The notes under the pieces: model-generated | The model's input: the letters and a program-made list of their open reading frames with translations, nothing else | The model's database searches: none | What the model was told of the DNA's origin: nothing | In this document: positions 36,030 through 48,059 of the stretch, piece by piece | How the letters are laid out: every line of letters starts with the position of its first letter | Position numbering within the stretch: the first letter of the stretch is position 1 | Position numbers and translations under genes: made by a program | Assembly: GCA_012934845.2 (NCBI GenBank) | Contig: WNNJ02003158.1 | Location: 62,001 to 126,000 of the forward strand | Length of the DNA: 64,000 nt | Origin: Pomphorhynchus laevis | Taxonomy: Eukaryota > Acanthocephala > Palaeacanthocephala > Echinorhynchida > Pomphorhynchidae | Direction: 5' to 3'

Positions 36030-38090
36030 CAAAATGTTGATTTTCGCAAGAAAGGTTATTAGCGTGCCTGTAGGTTATCGCCTAATTCAATCCTTGGCCG
36101 AATTCATCACCGTCGTCCTAAAAAATTGTGTGCCAAATCTATAAGAAAATTTTCCTGTGGTGCTAACATGATGGCATTACAGAAATCTAATGACGATATT
36201 CGCCCGATTGCTGTGGGTTGTACGTTGCACCGCTCGGCAGCAAAGATTGTCGCACGTTGGGCATCAAGCGATATTCTAGGTGAGTTCGTGCCTCGACAAT
36301 TTGGCGTTGAAATACCTCGAGGAGTTGAAGCTGTGACTCATTCGTCCAGATACTTTATCGCGAATGCCTTAGTTCCTAAGATTGCACTTGCCAAGTTATA
36401 CTTTCATAACGTGTTCAACACTGTCAACCGTGGCCACATTATTGAAATGGTTAGCAGGAAGCTATCAGCTTACTTGCCATTCGTCAACCTGTGCTACGGT
36501 TGCGATAGTCAACTTATTGCCAGCACATCAATAATTCCGTCAGACCAAGGTGTTCAACAAGGGGACACTCTCGGTTTCCTGCTTTTCTCGCTTGCCGTAA
36601 ACGAAGTTGTCAAACTCTGCCAGACACCGTTTTGCGCATGGTATCTCGACGACTGTATTTGGGAGGGGTGACCCGGATACGAGTTATTCGGATGTAGCTA
36701 ACTTAATCGATCAGAGGACGAGAATTAGACTTACGTGAAATGCTTAAAAGTCGGAATTAATAACCCGTAATTCTAAGGATTAAATTAGATTGTAGACTAG
36801 ATTCCCGAATGCATTCCGACTGATCCTAACGACGCTGTCATCTTGGACACCCCGGTAGGAAGCGATTTGGCAGTCAATGAAATCGTGAATAAATGTGTAT
36901 CGCTTCTTAGAACACTGTCAAACAAATGGTCGATCTATCTAGACAAAATGTGCTGTTTCTGTTGCGATGTAGCTTCAGTATACCAAAGATTTTTCATCTG
37001 CTACGCTGTGCTTCTCGCTCTTCCTGCCCGTCATTAAAGCATTACGACGAAATCCTAAAGTCCACTCTGGCCAACATATTGAATTTATTTTTGGATGATA
37101 AGGAATGGCGACAAGCAACTCTGCCTATTGACTTGGGTGACTTAGAACTACATCGATGTGAAGTTATATCACTGCCAGCATATTTGCCCTCAATCGCTCA
37201 CGTCAGTTCTCGTAAACGCATTGGTGAGACCAAACCTTGAAGCAACCAGCGAAGTGGACTGCTCGGATTTCTAAAATAGTGTATGCCGATGGGCGGCTGT
37301 ATGCGGGGAAGAGTTGCTAACGGAAAAACATAAACAAAAACGTTGGTCTCCTCCCATGTACATAATCGCTAGTAGTTCACTCTTGTTGGAAACCAATTCT
37401 GCTAAATGTCGAGCTAGACTGATCGGGGCGGTAGTCAGGGACTCTAGAGATTTCCTGAAGGTACTTTCAATCTCGGCGGTTGGCACCAGATTGGACGACG
37501 TATCCTTCACAATCGCCGTGGCCCTACAACTCGGCATCGAATTTAGCGGGGAATTAATATGTGGATGCGGAAATACCAGCGACGCATCGGGCTTGCACAG
37601 CCGTGACTGTCGACTGTGCAAGCAGCGGAATACCTTCTGGATTAGAGCCGGTTGGATTGTGTCGATGCGATGGCAAACGACCGGATAAGGGAACATTTGG
37701 TTCCTTGGAAGAACGGTAAAATACTAATTTGGGACGCTACCTGCATAAACCCTCTAGCGGCGAGTTACTAGAATAAAACAGTCATTCGGGCCGGTGAGGT
37801 AACCGCTTTTGCAGAATGCAAGAAGGAAAAGTACAAAGAGATCAATAATGGGATATATGCATTCGTTCCAGTAGCTGTTGAGTCCCTGGGTGTCTCGGGT
37901 AAGGAAATTTTGTATTTTTATCGAAGAGATCGGAAATATGATGTCCGGGTCACTGGTGAAATTCGATCAACGGCTTTCTTCAGACAGCGATTGAGCGTAG
38001 CTGTTCAGCGAGGCAATACCGCTTGTATACTCGAGTGCCTAAGCGATCAATCGCTTACCGATTTTTTTAAGGATGAAAATGCCTAAATGT
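36030..38090 (+). mobile_element. Unclassified retrotransposon with RT and zinc/nuclease-like C-terminus, copy 1
   Basis: Seen: 36126-36671 is an RT: NDDIRPIAVGCTLHRSAAKI, RQFGVEIPRGVEAVTHS, LYFHNVFNTVNRGHII (motif A position), GVQQGDTLGFLLFSLAV (motif B) and CAWYLDDCIWEG (motif C, YLDD). Downstream 36926-38085, in pieces, carries the C-terminal module: ISAVGTRLDDVSFTIAVALQ, a Cys cluster ICGCGNTSDASGLHSRDC and the end RLSVAVQRGNTACILECLSD. Known: RTs reading RPIAVG..LRRLxAK with a CxCG..H and RPDG..W..D.T module occur widely in invertebrates; a restriction-like nuclease role for the module is my inference. Motif A has Asn at both usual Asp positions (HNVFNTVN), so this copy should be inactive. 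At least five breaks. Confidence 0.75.
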
Positions 38091-39404
38091 TGAAGACTGC
38101 AATCATAATGTATTATGACTTAACTTTTTCTGTAAAAATTAATATATAAAAATGTATTCTTAATACAATCATTATATTTAATTTATAATCGAAATTGCTC
38201 TATTGATGAGAAGTCTATAATACGGATGTGGCAAAGAGATAATGTACATTGTAATTTATTTTAAAGAATAGGAACATATCCGCAATAGATAATTTCGTTC
38301 TAAATCATCTGCTAATAATCATGGTGCACTTTAAAGCAACCAAGTGATCGTATTCTTGATTCTATCCGTTTTAGATATGAAAATATTATATTTCTACACT
38401 TTTCTAAGCAAATTTAACACTTTGATATTCTAATATGCAACATGAGGGTGTAATATTTGGCATTATGGGCGTACATTCTAGCAAAATGAACATGTATTTA
38501 TAAACATCATTGCAAAATGAACAATATAAATGTAAACAAAATGTGTTTGCCAATTTTAAAAACAAAGGTTCAATTTGGTATTTATTATTATCTCAAAGTA
38601 TTTTATATAAAAATGAATTTTGAGTATTAGAGTGTTATGAATTTTGAGTATTTTGAATGAATATTTTGAATGAGTATTTTGAGTATTATGAAGCATTAAA
38701 TATTTTGATGAACATATACAATTATATAATGAATTACGTAATAAATAATTATACAAAAAGTATTTACTAAGACGTAAATATTTACCTCAAATAATCAATA
38801 TCTCAAATAAGACACTAATTATCAGAAATAATTATCCTTATGTAATTTACTAAGTCGTATCTGATAATGTGGTCTATTTGGATCATATCTCATATCTCAG
38901 TGATGATTTTGTCTATTCAGCTGCATTGCGCTGCTTTGTTAAATTGATTAGAAATTAAGTGCTTGTGAATAGTAAAAAATGAAAATAGTGAATACTGTCA
39001 TTTCACAACAAAATAATGGGTTTTATGAAAAAATAAAATTTATCTTCGATAGACCGCCACATTAAAGACCTTTTAGAATTAGCAAACCGACTTATAATCA
39101 GCATGTTATTAGCTTACAATCACCTTAATAGCAAACAAATAGGCAATCTACTACAATTCGGGGCACTTGAATTATACAGAAAGATTACGGTACATTTAAA
39201 TGATCAATTGCTCAATTACCTCGAACGTTTCGATAACATTATTCTTCGATAGCTTAGTGAAGAAATTGGTAATGCAGTTTGCTTAACGTCAATCGTTAGA
39301 ATGTGAAATGGTGAAGCGATTACAGCGAAAAGTCATGTTAGCATTAGTAAAAGCACAAATGAAACTATGAAAACAGAAACACTGTTTTCATCTTATAAAG
39401 TAAA
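38091..39404. other. AT-rich sequence, nothing recognised
   Basis: TATTTTGAGTATT-type low-complexity words at 38610-38690; no gene or named repeat supported. Confidence 0.5.
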
Positions 39405-41645
39405 TCTTAGAAACAGAACGAAGTCCACGTATTTTATACTTTATATAAATTAAAAATAAAGATAAATATAATAAATAATTAGAAATACTAAATTACAAAT
39501 AATTATCTAAAATTTGATACAATTTATATTTGAAAAGTTAAAATTTAAAATAAAAAAAAACAAATTTTGGAATTGAGTAATAAATAATATACGATGTATT
39601 CTAATAAGGAATCGAGGTCATCAGGAAGAACTGCTTCGTTAGCAGGTTTCAATCGCAATTCCTCAACACAATATCACAGCCGGGCAAAATACATGCTAAT
39701 GACGTAGTTATTATGGGGAAATTTTATTACCTATCGAATCTTAATCTAATACAAAGAATAATATTTTTACCCATCTATAAAAATTTGCCGGTTAAGAGTT
39801 TAAATTTATTTTTAATAATATTTTGTTGCTTTGTATATTTTACTATTTTCTGTTTGATTTTATTTTTTAGTATCCTAGTTTAAAATATGGATCTATTAAA
39901 TTATTTAAATGATTTTTAAGAAAACCAATATCATTACATATTATGGCAATTCTTAAAATTGCATTATTTAAAGTATTAAATTCAATACTATAAGGTATGC
40001 ATGAATGATCATGCAAAAATATGTTTCTTATAAATTTAAATATATATTAAAGGTCACAAACCAAAAATGGTAGAAAACAAGTACAATTCAAAAAAGTATA
40101 AGTACGAGAAAAAGAAAGTTAGTTACTCAATCAAACCATCGTGCTTAAGCTTCTCCACTTTAATCGGTCCTGAGCCATCTCTTTCAGTATCATTTCGATT
40201 ATTTTCGGTATTTAATCCAACCAATATTCGTCTCCTTAAGTATCTTAAGCCGAGCCTGGATCACCAATGCTTATCGGAACGTCTTTCTTACGTCATATCT
40301 TGATCGCTTCCATTCATGAAGAGGATGTGCCAATATACAGACATTGGGCAATCTTTCCTAATCCATCCGCAGGACATTACCACATATTTCTAACGTCGTA
40401 TTTCCATAATGATTCTAGGTCTCGCACCTTGCATTAGCGTCTTACTTTCGCATTGATAATCTTACGTGTAGACCGAATACTTATACGTCTAAGGCATTGA
40501 TAGTCAAAGTAAATTACCTTATGTAGAAGAAGAATTTTGTCTGGCAACGTTACCTTTATAATATAAATTAATAATCTTTAATAGATGTTAGTTCAACTGA
40601 CATATCTAGATAGGCACATTCTTTATCAACAATATTCGTTTTAGTAAGAATTAGACTACCTGTGTATTTTTTAATTTACTGAAAAATATTGTTAGCGTTA
40701 AATACACATATATCATCAATTTTAAACATGTTCCTATTTGTTTAAAATATACAATTTGAACAGATTTGTATTCAATAAAGCTTAAAAGTAAGTCAACTAT
40801 AATTGGCTACTATGACCTTTTATTAGAACGACTTTTAATTGTTTGAATATAGATGTCCCTACTTTTAAATAATTTTGATTTACCAAGGCTTCTATTAATT
40901 CAATTTAATCCAGATATATATATTTACTTGATGGTTTAATTTTTGTTAGATAGGCGTTATAGTTATACCATAACATATATGTAAATCTTTTTCCGAATAT
41001 AAGGTTAATTAATTTTACTAACGCTTCTTTAATATCTACTAAATCTAGATTTGTATAAAGCGTACTAAAATCGTATGTATTTATATTTTGAAAATTTATT
41101 CCTTTTGTCTGTTCTAAAAATTCTTTTGTAGAATTAACACTGAAATATTGTTTTATACTAGGATTAATTTCGATTACCTTGCAATATTTTTTAAAGTGTG
41201 CTTTAATTACTTTAAGTATTTTATTCATATAGACAGAAAGTGGTTTTAATGTACATTTAAACGCACTACATATGAACCTTGGTTTTATTGGATTTTTTTG
41301 TAATTTTGGATTCCAATATAATATAGGTATAGTTTTATTATCTAATTCAACCTTTATACCCTTTTTATCCATTATAGAACAATGGCTTGTAATAGTTGTT
41401 TTTAAATTTAAATCACTACATTCCTATTTTGTGTTTATATTTAAATCATTAGAATTAACCTCTTTCACTAGTATATCATAATAAAGCTTTTTGCATATGA
41501 AGACAAAGTTATTACTAGCTTTATCAATAGTTGTTATTATATAGTTATCCTTTAATTTAGTATGTTCTTTATACATATCTTTATTAATTTTATCTTTTCT
41601 TTTATAATTGTTTCTTATTTTAATTTTTTATTTTATTAATTAATA
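39405..41645 (-). mobile_element. PLE-B copy 2, longest RT of this lineage
   Basis: Seen on the - strand: 41600-41380 in pieces reads KDNYIITTIDKASNNFVFIC; 41372-40905 is open for 155 codons with IPILYWNPKLQKNPIKPRFI (RT1-type), SVNSTKEFLEQTKGINFQNI and YDFSTLYTNLDLVDIKEAL (motif A). 40760-40570 carries KIDDICVFNANN (motif C region, YIDD type) and LILTKTN..CAYLDMSVEL. A foreign LINE segment interrupts it at 40045-40525. The 3' UTR to 39405 contains the family hairpin. The WNPKLxKNP form separates this lineage from PLE-1 and PLE-2. Confidence 0.8.
40045..40525 (-). mobile_element. LINE 3' fragment (RTE/BovB-like tail) inserted in PLE-B
   Basis: Higher GC than its host element. On the - strand near 40400-40250 it reads GNVLRMD, then ERLPNVC, then RKTFR and LKILKETNIGWI across breaks, matching the post-RT GHVxRMDxERLPKxVF..GxRxRGRPRKTW tail seen in several LINE groups. 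Its insertion splits the PLE-B copy, so it is the younger event. Confidence 0.5.
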
Positions 41646-41689
41646 CTATAAGGTATGCATGAATGACTTGCAAAAATATGTTTCTGATA

Positions 41690-42500
41690 AATTTAAATAT
41701 ATATTAAAGGTCAAACAAGCGGCACTTATGAACTCAGCAACCACTACCGAGGCCCGCGCCAAGCTGCTAGCAGTGATTAGGGCTCACGGTGGTGATTTCC
41801 TAAGCACCATTCCCGTGAGCTCAATAGGCACTCGCCTAGATGACGCTACCATCACAGTAGCCGTCGCAATCCGATTGGGAATTCAGTTTTGTGCTCCGTA
41901 TCGGTGCATCTGCGGAAAGGAAGTTGATAAAATGTTGACTCACGGGCTAGACTATCGCCATTCAAAGTCTCTCCATACTCGTCATGCCGATGCTAACATT
42001 TTACTAAAGAAGGTATTGACGTCCGCTGGCTTCCCTTCGTGTTTGGAGCCTACAGAAGTCTGCAGGGTTGACGGCAGACGACCTGACGGTGGAAATATGA
42101 TTCCCTGGTTGTCAGGTAGACTGCTACTGTGGCTATTCACTTGTGTAGATACAACAGCACCCAGCAACCTTAGCAGTTCGGTATATAGCGCGGCCATTGT
42201 GGCAAAGAACGCTGAAACTAAGAGAGTCCACAAATATGCTAACATTGACATCTGCCAATATATTTTCATACCAGTGGCAGTTGAAAGCACAGAAGCGATC
42301 GGGCTAGTGTCTCTCGGTTTCTTCATGAACTCGGCACACGATTAATCCGCGCAACTTTCGAACTCCGAGTCCGTGCATTCCTGTTCCAACGGATCAGCGT
42401 AGCCCTTCAGCGGGAAAATGCAGCATGCATAATGGAGAGCATGAGCGAAGAAGGGTCGTCAATGCTGCTTCTATGATGGGTAGTAGCGTGATATTTCCGT
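41690..42500 (+). mobile_element. Unclassified RT element, copy 2: C-terminal zinc/nuclease-like module only
   Basis: Seen: an open frame of 228 codons (41659-42345) with VSSIGTRLDDATITVAVAIR, CICGKEVDKMLTHGLDYRHS, HADANILLKKVLTSAGFPSC, DGRRPDGGNMIPWLSGRLLL and LFTCVDTTAPSNL. A further frame carries RISVALQRENAACIMESMSE to about 42470. Putative zinc ligands: C-x-C, H, H in the CICG..H..RH..H region. RPDG..W..(L)FTCVDT suggests a nuclease core, where kin usually have VWDxT in place of LWLFT, so one acidic residue looks lost here. It starts abruptly beside PLE-B copy 2. The first residues of the ORF are PLE-B, not this element. Confidence 0.75.
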
Positions 42501-45190
42501 ATCTATTTCGGCTCGGCATGAAGTTGTCAAGACAGCACGACACTTTTATTTTTTTATCAATTATATAATTTCTTCAAATTTTAATCTTAGATGTTTTTAA
42601 TCTTTCACTAAAAATCAGCTTACCAAAGTAAGAATTTAAGCCATTATAAAACGAATTGAAAATTATATTTTTATCGTTATCATTTAATCAATATTTAGTT
42701 ATGTTTTCGATATCCTTCTTCTTAATTCTCTATTTTCAATCATAATTGCATTTAGATTAACTACATTTTAGATTTTCTACTGGTTTATGGGAAATCTAGA
42801 AGTTTGATTTTTATTCTTAAACAGAATTGTATATATGTAAACATACCATCAAATCTTTTATATTTTTTATCATTTATCCAACAAATTATATATTCTACGC
42901 TTCCTCTTAGCACTTTGTGTTGACTTTTTCATACTGGAATTATAAAATCGCCGAATTGTAAAACAACAAATAAATACGCTGTAAAAATAAACTGTTTATT
43001 CTCAATTGCATAATATGTTTTTAAGAAACTCACCAAAATTTGGGTTTTGCTCTCCTTTTTTAATATTCGTGTCTTACAAATTTATATAGCAAATATCAAG
43101 CTATACTTAAATTTGTAAATAGTAAATTAGAACAAATACCAATGGGCACACTTTTGTTTTAATTATGACTAAAAGTCGATTTTTATTTTTATTATACTAC
43201 CGTAAAATTAATTATAACTTTTGCTGAAACAAATTAGACGCATATATGATAGTGTCATTTCCATAAAGTCTTGTTACTGTAAAAAAAATCACAAAGAGCA
43301 TAAATTACAATTAAGTTAACGTTTTCGCCGAATAAATTGTTAATCATCAATTTTGAATTTTTGCAGATAAAACTTAAATGTATCGTTATTTCTAGAGATC
43401 ACTAAAATACTTGTAATTTTTTGAAACTGAAACGTTATTGAACACATTTTAGTTCTAAGGTAGTTACATTGTTTTTAAGAAATTACTTAAAATTAGAATT
43501 ACAAAAGCATTTTTAAAGCATTCAATAAACAAAATCAAAGTATATAAATACAATCAATAAAAATATATGTATATATAAATAGTAATATATTATTAAATAT
43601 GAATCAGTTTAAATATTAAATTTACAAAACAATAATTAAACTTTAAAGCTTCAAGTTATTCTATGAACTACAATATGTATGATCCACAAGTATGATCCAC
43701 AAGATTATAAATTACCTACATGTAATATAGGTAATTACCATTCAATACAATCAGCCGATTCTGCTGTCATCTTCAATTTCTAATATTTAAGTTACATATT
43801 ATCTACACAAAACCCAAACATTCGTTGGTTTATGCTGATTTTTGAGCCGCAAATAGTGTAACACCTTTATTTATTGATTTAAATTGGTCAAATGAATAAC
43901 TTGTAAACTATAATTTTAACAAGGACAATACAGTTAGCTCCTTGAGCCTAAATGAATCAAAAATAATGTTAATGTGGTAATGACTAGATTAAAACTTCTT
44001 GCTTCTTATAAGCTTTAAAAATAAATTTAAAAATATTAATTTTTAAATATTAATCTTAAAATATTGAAATTATTTAAGATAATCAAATGAATAACTTGTA
44101 AAATATTATTTTTTAGAATGATAGTATAGTTAGCCCCTTGAACCTAAATTAATCAAAAATAATCTTAATGCAATGATGATCAGATCGAATTTTCTTGCTT
44201 ATTAGTCTTAAATATTAATTTAAAAAATATTAAATTTTAAATACGTATCTTAAAATATTGAAATTATTAAAGAACAATAAACTTTTTATCGATTTTAGAA
44301 TAAATAATATTCTTGCATTCATGACTTCCAACTCCTTGCAACTTTACACACAACGTGTCAGTTTGTAGCTTCTGACATGTTGGTATTGACATGTTGGTAT
44401 TGTTTCAACAGTTACTGAGTGCAAAGTAATTATTAAACTCAACAGAATAGTGTGTACCGACGCTGCTTCCTTATAAACCCTAGTTCCGTTTTCAGAATTG
44501 AGCATAGATCCGTTTGCCTGTGATACAACTTATCACTCAGTAAAGCTATAAGCTCTGTAATATATGAATACCATGCCGTGAAGTTATGATACAACATTTT
44601 CTTATATACATTCAAAGCATTCTTTCATATATTATATGCTGATCTGACAGGATATCATTAAATCAGTGCTTGTTGTCCATCGAGAAATTTTGATTATACC
44701 TAACAATTGATGCGATATCGCATAAGGTGATTTTGCAGCAGAAATCAACTACATTATTCTTCCTCACTCTTTACAACTAGAAATTAAATACTCATGCAAA
44801 AGTATATTTCATACTTTTAAAGAGAAAATTGAGTTGGGAAATATTAAAGAGCGTTAAAATAGCTGGTTTAAACTGTAAAATTATGTTATGTAATCTAGCT
44901 CGCCGGTTGAATATATAAAAAATCTTTCAATAAATCACAATTACTGGTTATCTGGTTTCCTGATCGGACAGTTCCAAAAACACATAAGTTAAGAAAGCGA
45001 GTGGAAGTAAAAATTTTATCAAGAAATTAAATCAAATGAAACTCAATCATTTTGTATGTTCTTTTGTTCTCTGTTATAAAATGTAAAATAGATGGAACAA
45101 AATAAAATATGAATACTTTTTTATCATTTTATTTTTTATTATTATTTTTAAACTTAAAACATTTTTTTACATAAGAAAGGAAACGTAAAT
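42501..45190. other. AT-rich sequence, nothing recognised except one tandem duplication
   Basis: 2.7 kb without supported genes or elements. The duplication at 43889-44276 is listed separately. Confidence 0.6.
43889..44276. repeat. Two-copy tandem repeat, 194-bp period
   Basis: TCAAATGAATAACTTGTAAA begins both units (43889 and 44083), with shared TTAGCYCCTTGARCCTAAAT and ATCTTAAAATATTGAAATTA blocks. Clear divergence between units makes it old. Confidence 0.8.
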
Positions 45191-45205
45191 TACAAATAAT
45201 AAATT

Positions 45206-45400
45206 ATGTCCAAGTCGTGCCGGTCGCTCGTCCTCTCAACCGTTCCCAGAACACAACTAGCGTTGCCGCGTTGGATGGCAACGCTCAGCCTCTGCAGCAG
45301 GAAATCCGTAGACCGCAGCTATATAAATGCTTATTCAGTTTGTGGATATTCACTTTTTGATTTTGTTTGCAAAAAGTGTGTGTATCCATAGAAATATGTT
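45206..45400 (+). other. Isolated GC-rich coding-like island, unassigned
   Basis: About 110 bp of high GC within AT-rich DNA. The second + frame reads RPLNRSQNTTSVAALDGNAQ then PLQQEIRRPQLYKC, more protein-like than the ATG-started frame (45206-45391). It is probably a fragment of a mobile-element ORF. No motif recognised. Confidence 0.3.
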
Positions 45401-45454
45401 TACTATTACGCTATTAAATTTTATTTGATTTCAATTCTTATTTTGAAGAGCTGA

Positions 45455-45660
45455 TTAATAACGAAAGCTTAAATACATCTGCGATTAAAATTAGGAAAGA
45501 TTATGTATTTGATTAAATTAAAAAGAAAATTAAAATAAAAAAACAATTATAAAAGGAAAGATAAAATTATTAAAGATATGTATACAGAATCTACTAAATT
45601 AAAGGATAACGATATTATAACAACTATTGATAAATAACAATTATATAATAACAAACATTG
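45455..45660 (+). mobile_element. PLE-B N-terminal fragment, opposite orientation
   Basis: Shares AAACAATTATAAAAGGAAAG, GATAAAATTATTAAAGATAT and CTAAATTAAAGGATAACGAT with the - strand of 41640-41500, the pre-RT region of PLE-B copy 2. Short and AT-rich but collinear for about 200 bp. Confidence 0.6.
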
Positions 45661-45689
45661 ATAACAGATGTGCTTAGTAAACAACAGTC

Positions 45690-46345
45690 TAGGAAGTTTG
45701 CTCTACATGTAATCGAATTCCGGTTTTTGGCAATATCTACGATTATGAAACTGAAGTTTATTAGTTCCCGGAGCACAGTTTAACCCAGTCAGGTATAAAA
45801 TTATAAAAATGTATCCTCCAAAAGATCATGTGAGAAAGAAAGCAACGACAGCAAGTAAAATTCTTGCTGAATAAAGTTAGGATGGTCCGGAAAGCACATG
45901 GTTAGTTTAAAGAGGCTAGGCACATGCTACCACGTTAGCAAATTCTCGAAAATGCCTATTTAATATATCACAAGGCAGCCGAAACGACTGGTGGTAGTTC
46001 ACCCTACTTATGAGAGCTGCCGGCTACCATCAGTTCGTCTAGGAGTGATAAGGAAGTCTGCTCTACTTGTAATTAGGTTCATGCTACCACGTAAGCAAAT
46101 TCTCGGAGATGCCTTCTAAATATATCAAAAGGCAGCCAAAACGACTGATTGTAGTTCACCCTACTGATGAGTGCTATGGCTGCAATCAGCTCGCTTAGGA
46201 TTGATAAGGAAATCTGCTCTGAATGCAATCGAATTCCAATTTTGGCCATATCTCTAATTATACAACTGAAGCTTATAAGCTCCCGGAGCACAGTTTTACA
46301 CATTCCGCGATCAAACTGAAATATATGAGCTTTCAAATAAAATTT
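45690..46345 (+). repeat. R-family repeat, two tandem units
   Basis: Unit marks: CATGCTACCACGTTAGCAAA (45930) and CATGCTACCACGTAAGCAAA (46080); GGCAGCCGAAACGACTG; CTACCATCAGTTCGTCTAGG; GATAAGGAAGTCTGCTCTAC; and a tail AACTGAAGTTTATTAGTTCC then CGGAGCACAGTTT that occurs at both ends. Each unit folds: GGCAGC pairs with GCTGCC, and ACTGATGGTAG with CTACCATCAG in the better-kept copies. No coding. Reverse-oriented copies lie at 49.8 and 50.56 kb. Confidence 0.8.
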
Positions 46346-46480
46346 AGTTCTTTCTAATCGGTTTCTATTATATTTATAAAAATATATATGGAATCTTCTA
46401 TAGGTCACGAAACACCGCTTCAAACAACACTATGTATATCATTAACGTTTCATCAAATATGCTTGATAAAAACGGTTGAG

Positions 46481-47580
46481 GATTCCATTGGAATACGGCA
46501 GTATGTTGAAAGATGCTGTCGGTACTTAACTTGATTACACTCAACGATCATCATACTTCTTGTCACTACTAGACGTCAGGGATGATCGGCATAGCTGATC
46601 AGTAGTGTGAGCAATCTCGATGACGTTTCTGTTGCAACCGTGACTTTTAAAAATAGTTATTCCGATAAATTGCTAAAGTTTCAGTGGCAAAATGGTCGTA
46701 AACTATAAACTTGCTTAGCAGAGCATCTCCATCCATATCAATCGAATCCTTTGTTGCTGCATCCCGTTATTTGTTCGATCCTTGAAAGGATTCGTCGTGT
46801 ATATCTTAAAGTTTTCATCAAAGTTGCTTTATAACAATGATCCAGGATTCCATTAAAATACGGCAATATGTTAAAAGCTGCTGTCAGTACTTAACTAGAC
46901 TTCACTCAACGACCAGCATACTACTTGTCATTACTATACGTCAGAGATGGCAGACATCGCTCGACAGTAGTATTAGGCATCTCGATAACGTTTCGGCTGC
47001 CTGAGTGAGACTTTTTAAAAAGAACATTTCCGATAAATTGCTTAAGTTCCAGTGGCAAAAATCTCCTAAACGGGCAGCGCTCATCAGGTGTATGAGCAAT
47101 CTCGTTGACTTTTCGACTGCCTGCGTGACTTTTGAAAAAAAAGCATTTCCGATAAATTACTTAAGTTTTAGTGGCAAAAATCTCATAAACTGGAAAATTG
47201 CTTATCAGACCATCTCTATCCAAATCAGGCGATTTATTTTTTGCTGCATCACGTCATTTATTGGATCCTTGAAAGGATTTGTCATGTATATCTTATAAGT
47301 TGCAACAAAGATGTTTGATAACAACGGTCCGGATTCCATTGAAATACTGCAATGTGTTGAAAGCTGACTGCAATCAACCATCAGCATACTACTTGCACTA
47401 CTAGACTTACAATATGACCGTCAACGCTCATTACTAGTATGAGTGAGCTCGATAACTTTTCGACAGCCTGCCTGACATTTGAAAAAGAGCATTTCCGATC
47501 AATTGCTAAAGTTCCAGTGGCAAAAAGGTCGTAAACTAGAAACTTGCTTAGCAGACCATCTCCATCCATATCAATCGAAT
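46481..47580 (-). repeat. R-related tandem array, three units
   Basis: Units begin at GATTCCATT 46481, 46846 and 47332, about 365, 486 and 250 bp; the middle one has an internal duplication around CGACTGCCTGC..TTCCGATAAATT. Read on the - strand each contains GAAACG, then ACTACTGATCAG..GCCG..CATC..CGTCTAG.AGTGA, in the same order as the R family at 45.7 kb. The two repeats are therefore diverged relatives in opposite orientation. Confidence 0.65.
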
Positions 47581-47595
47581 GGGCAGTTCTAATGG

Positions 47596-48050
47596 AAAGG
47601 ATAGTTCTGCTTTTCGAGCTTTATACACTGACTAAGCGTGTGTTAAGGTGCCTATGGGTGATTATAAAATTAAAGGTACTGATGAGCTCCGTTAGAGCGA
47701 AACGCTTATACCGTTGTTGAAGTTCGTGAGGATATATAGAATTCTGCCTGGTGTTTATGCCTCCTCGTGAGGAAAACATATTGATTTATTTATGAGTACA
47801 CCAATGGGTGTCCCAGGGCAGGTGTAACAACAAATTATATTTTATATATTTGTACACTTTAAAGTGTCCATGTAAAACAGCATTTCTATTAAAAGGAATT
47901 TAGTGCCTGATGCATGGTTAAACTGCAATACGCACAGTCATGCACAGAGCTTATGCTAAATTCCCTCTGATGATTCTGATTAAGGATAGTTCTGCTTATC
48001 GAGCTTTAAACACTGTTTAAAAGTGTGTTAAGGTGCCAATGTTAGATTAT
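47596..48050 (+). repeat. 385-bp direct repeat carrying a hammerhead-like motif
   Basis: AAGGATAGTTCTGCTTTTCG..GTGTGTTAAGGTGCC (47597-47652) recurs at 47982-48037 with a few changes, a period of 385 bp. The second unit stops before the hammerhead position. Known: animal and plant retrozymes are tandem units of a few hundred bp, each with a hammerhead. Retrozyme identity here is inference. Confidence 0.6.
47634..47707 (+). ncRNA. Hammerhead ribozyme-like fold
   Basis: Seen: CTGATGA (47679-47685), helix II GCTC/GAGC with loop CGTTA (47686-47698), GAAA (47699-47702), and helix III ACGCTT (47702-47707) pairing perfectly with AAGCGT (47634-47639). Helix I would be 47641-47644 with 47675-47678, one A-U and three G-U type pairs, closing a 30-nt loop. 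This gives the permuted type III arrangement (helix III open). Against activity: the base at the cleavage position (47640) is G, which hammerheads do not normally tolerate, and helix I is weak. Alternatives for helix I/III (GGUA with UACC at 47709-47712) leave almost no helix III. A recently lost or tandem-dependent ribozyme fits best. Confidence 0.5.
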
Positions 48051-48059
48051 TAATCAAAT

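Noticed and set aside
47085-47120. CTGATGAGCGCTGCCC on the - strand as a hammerhead
   Set aside because: No GAAA follows within reach.
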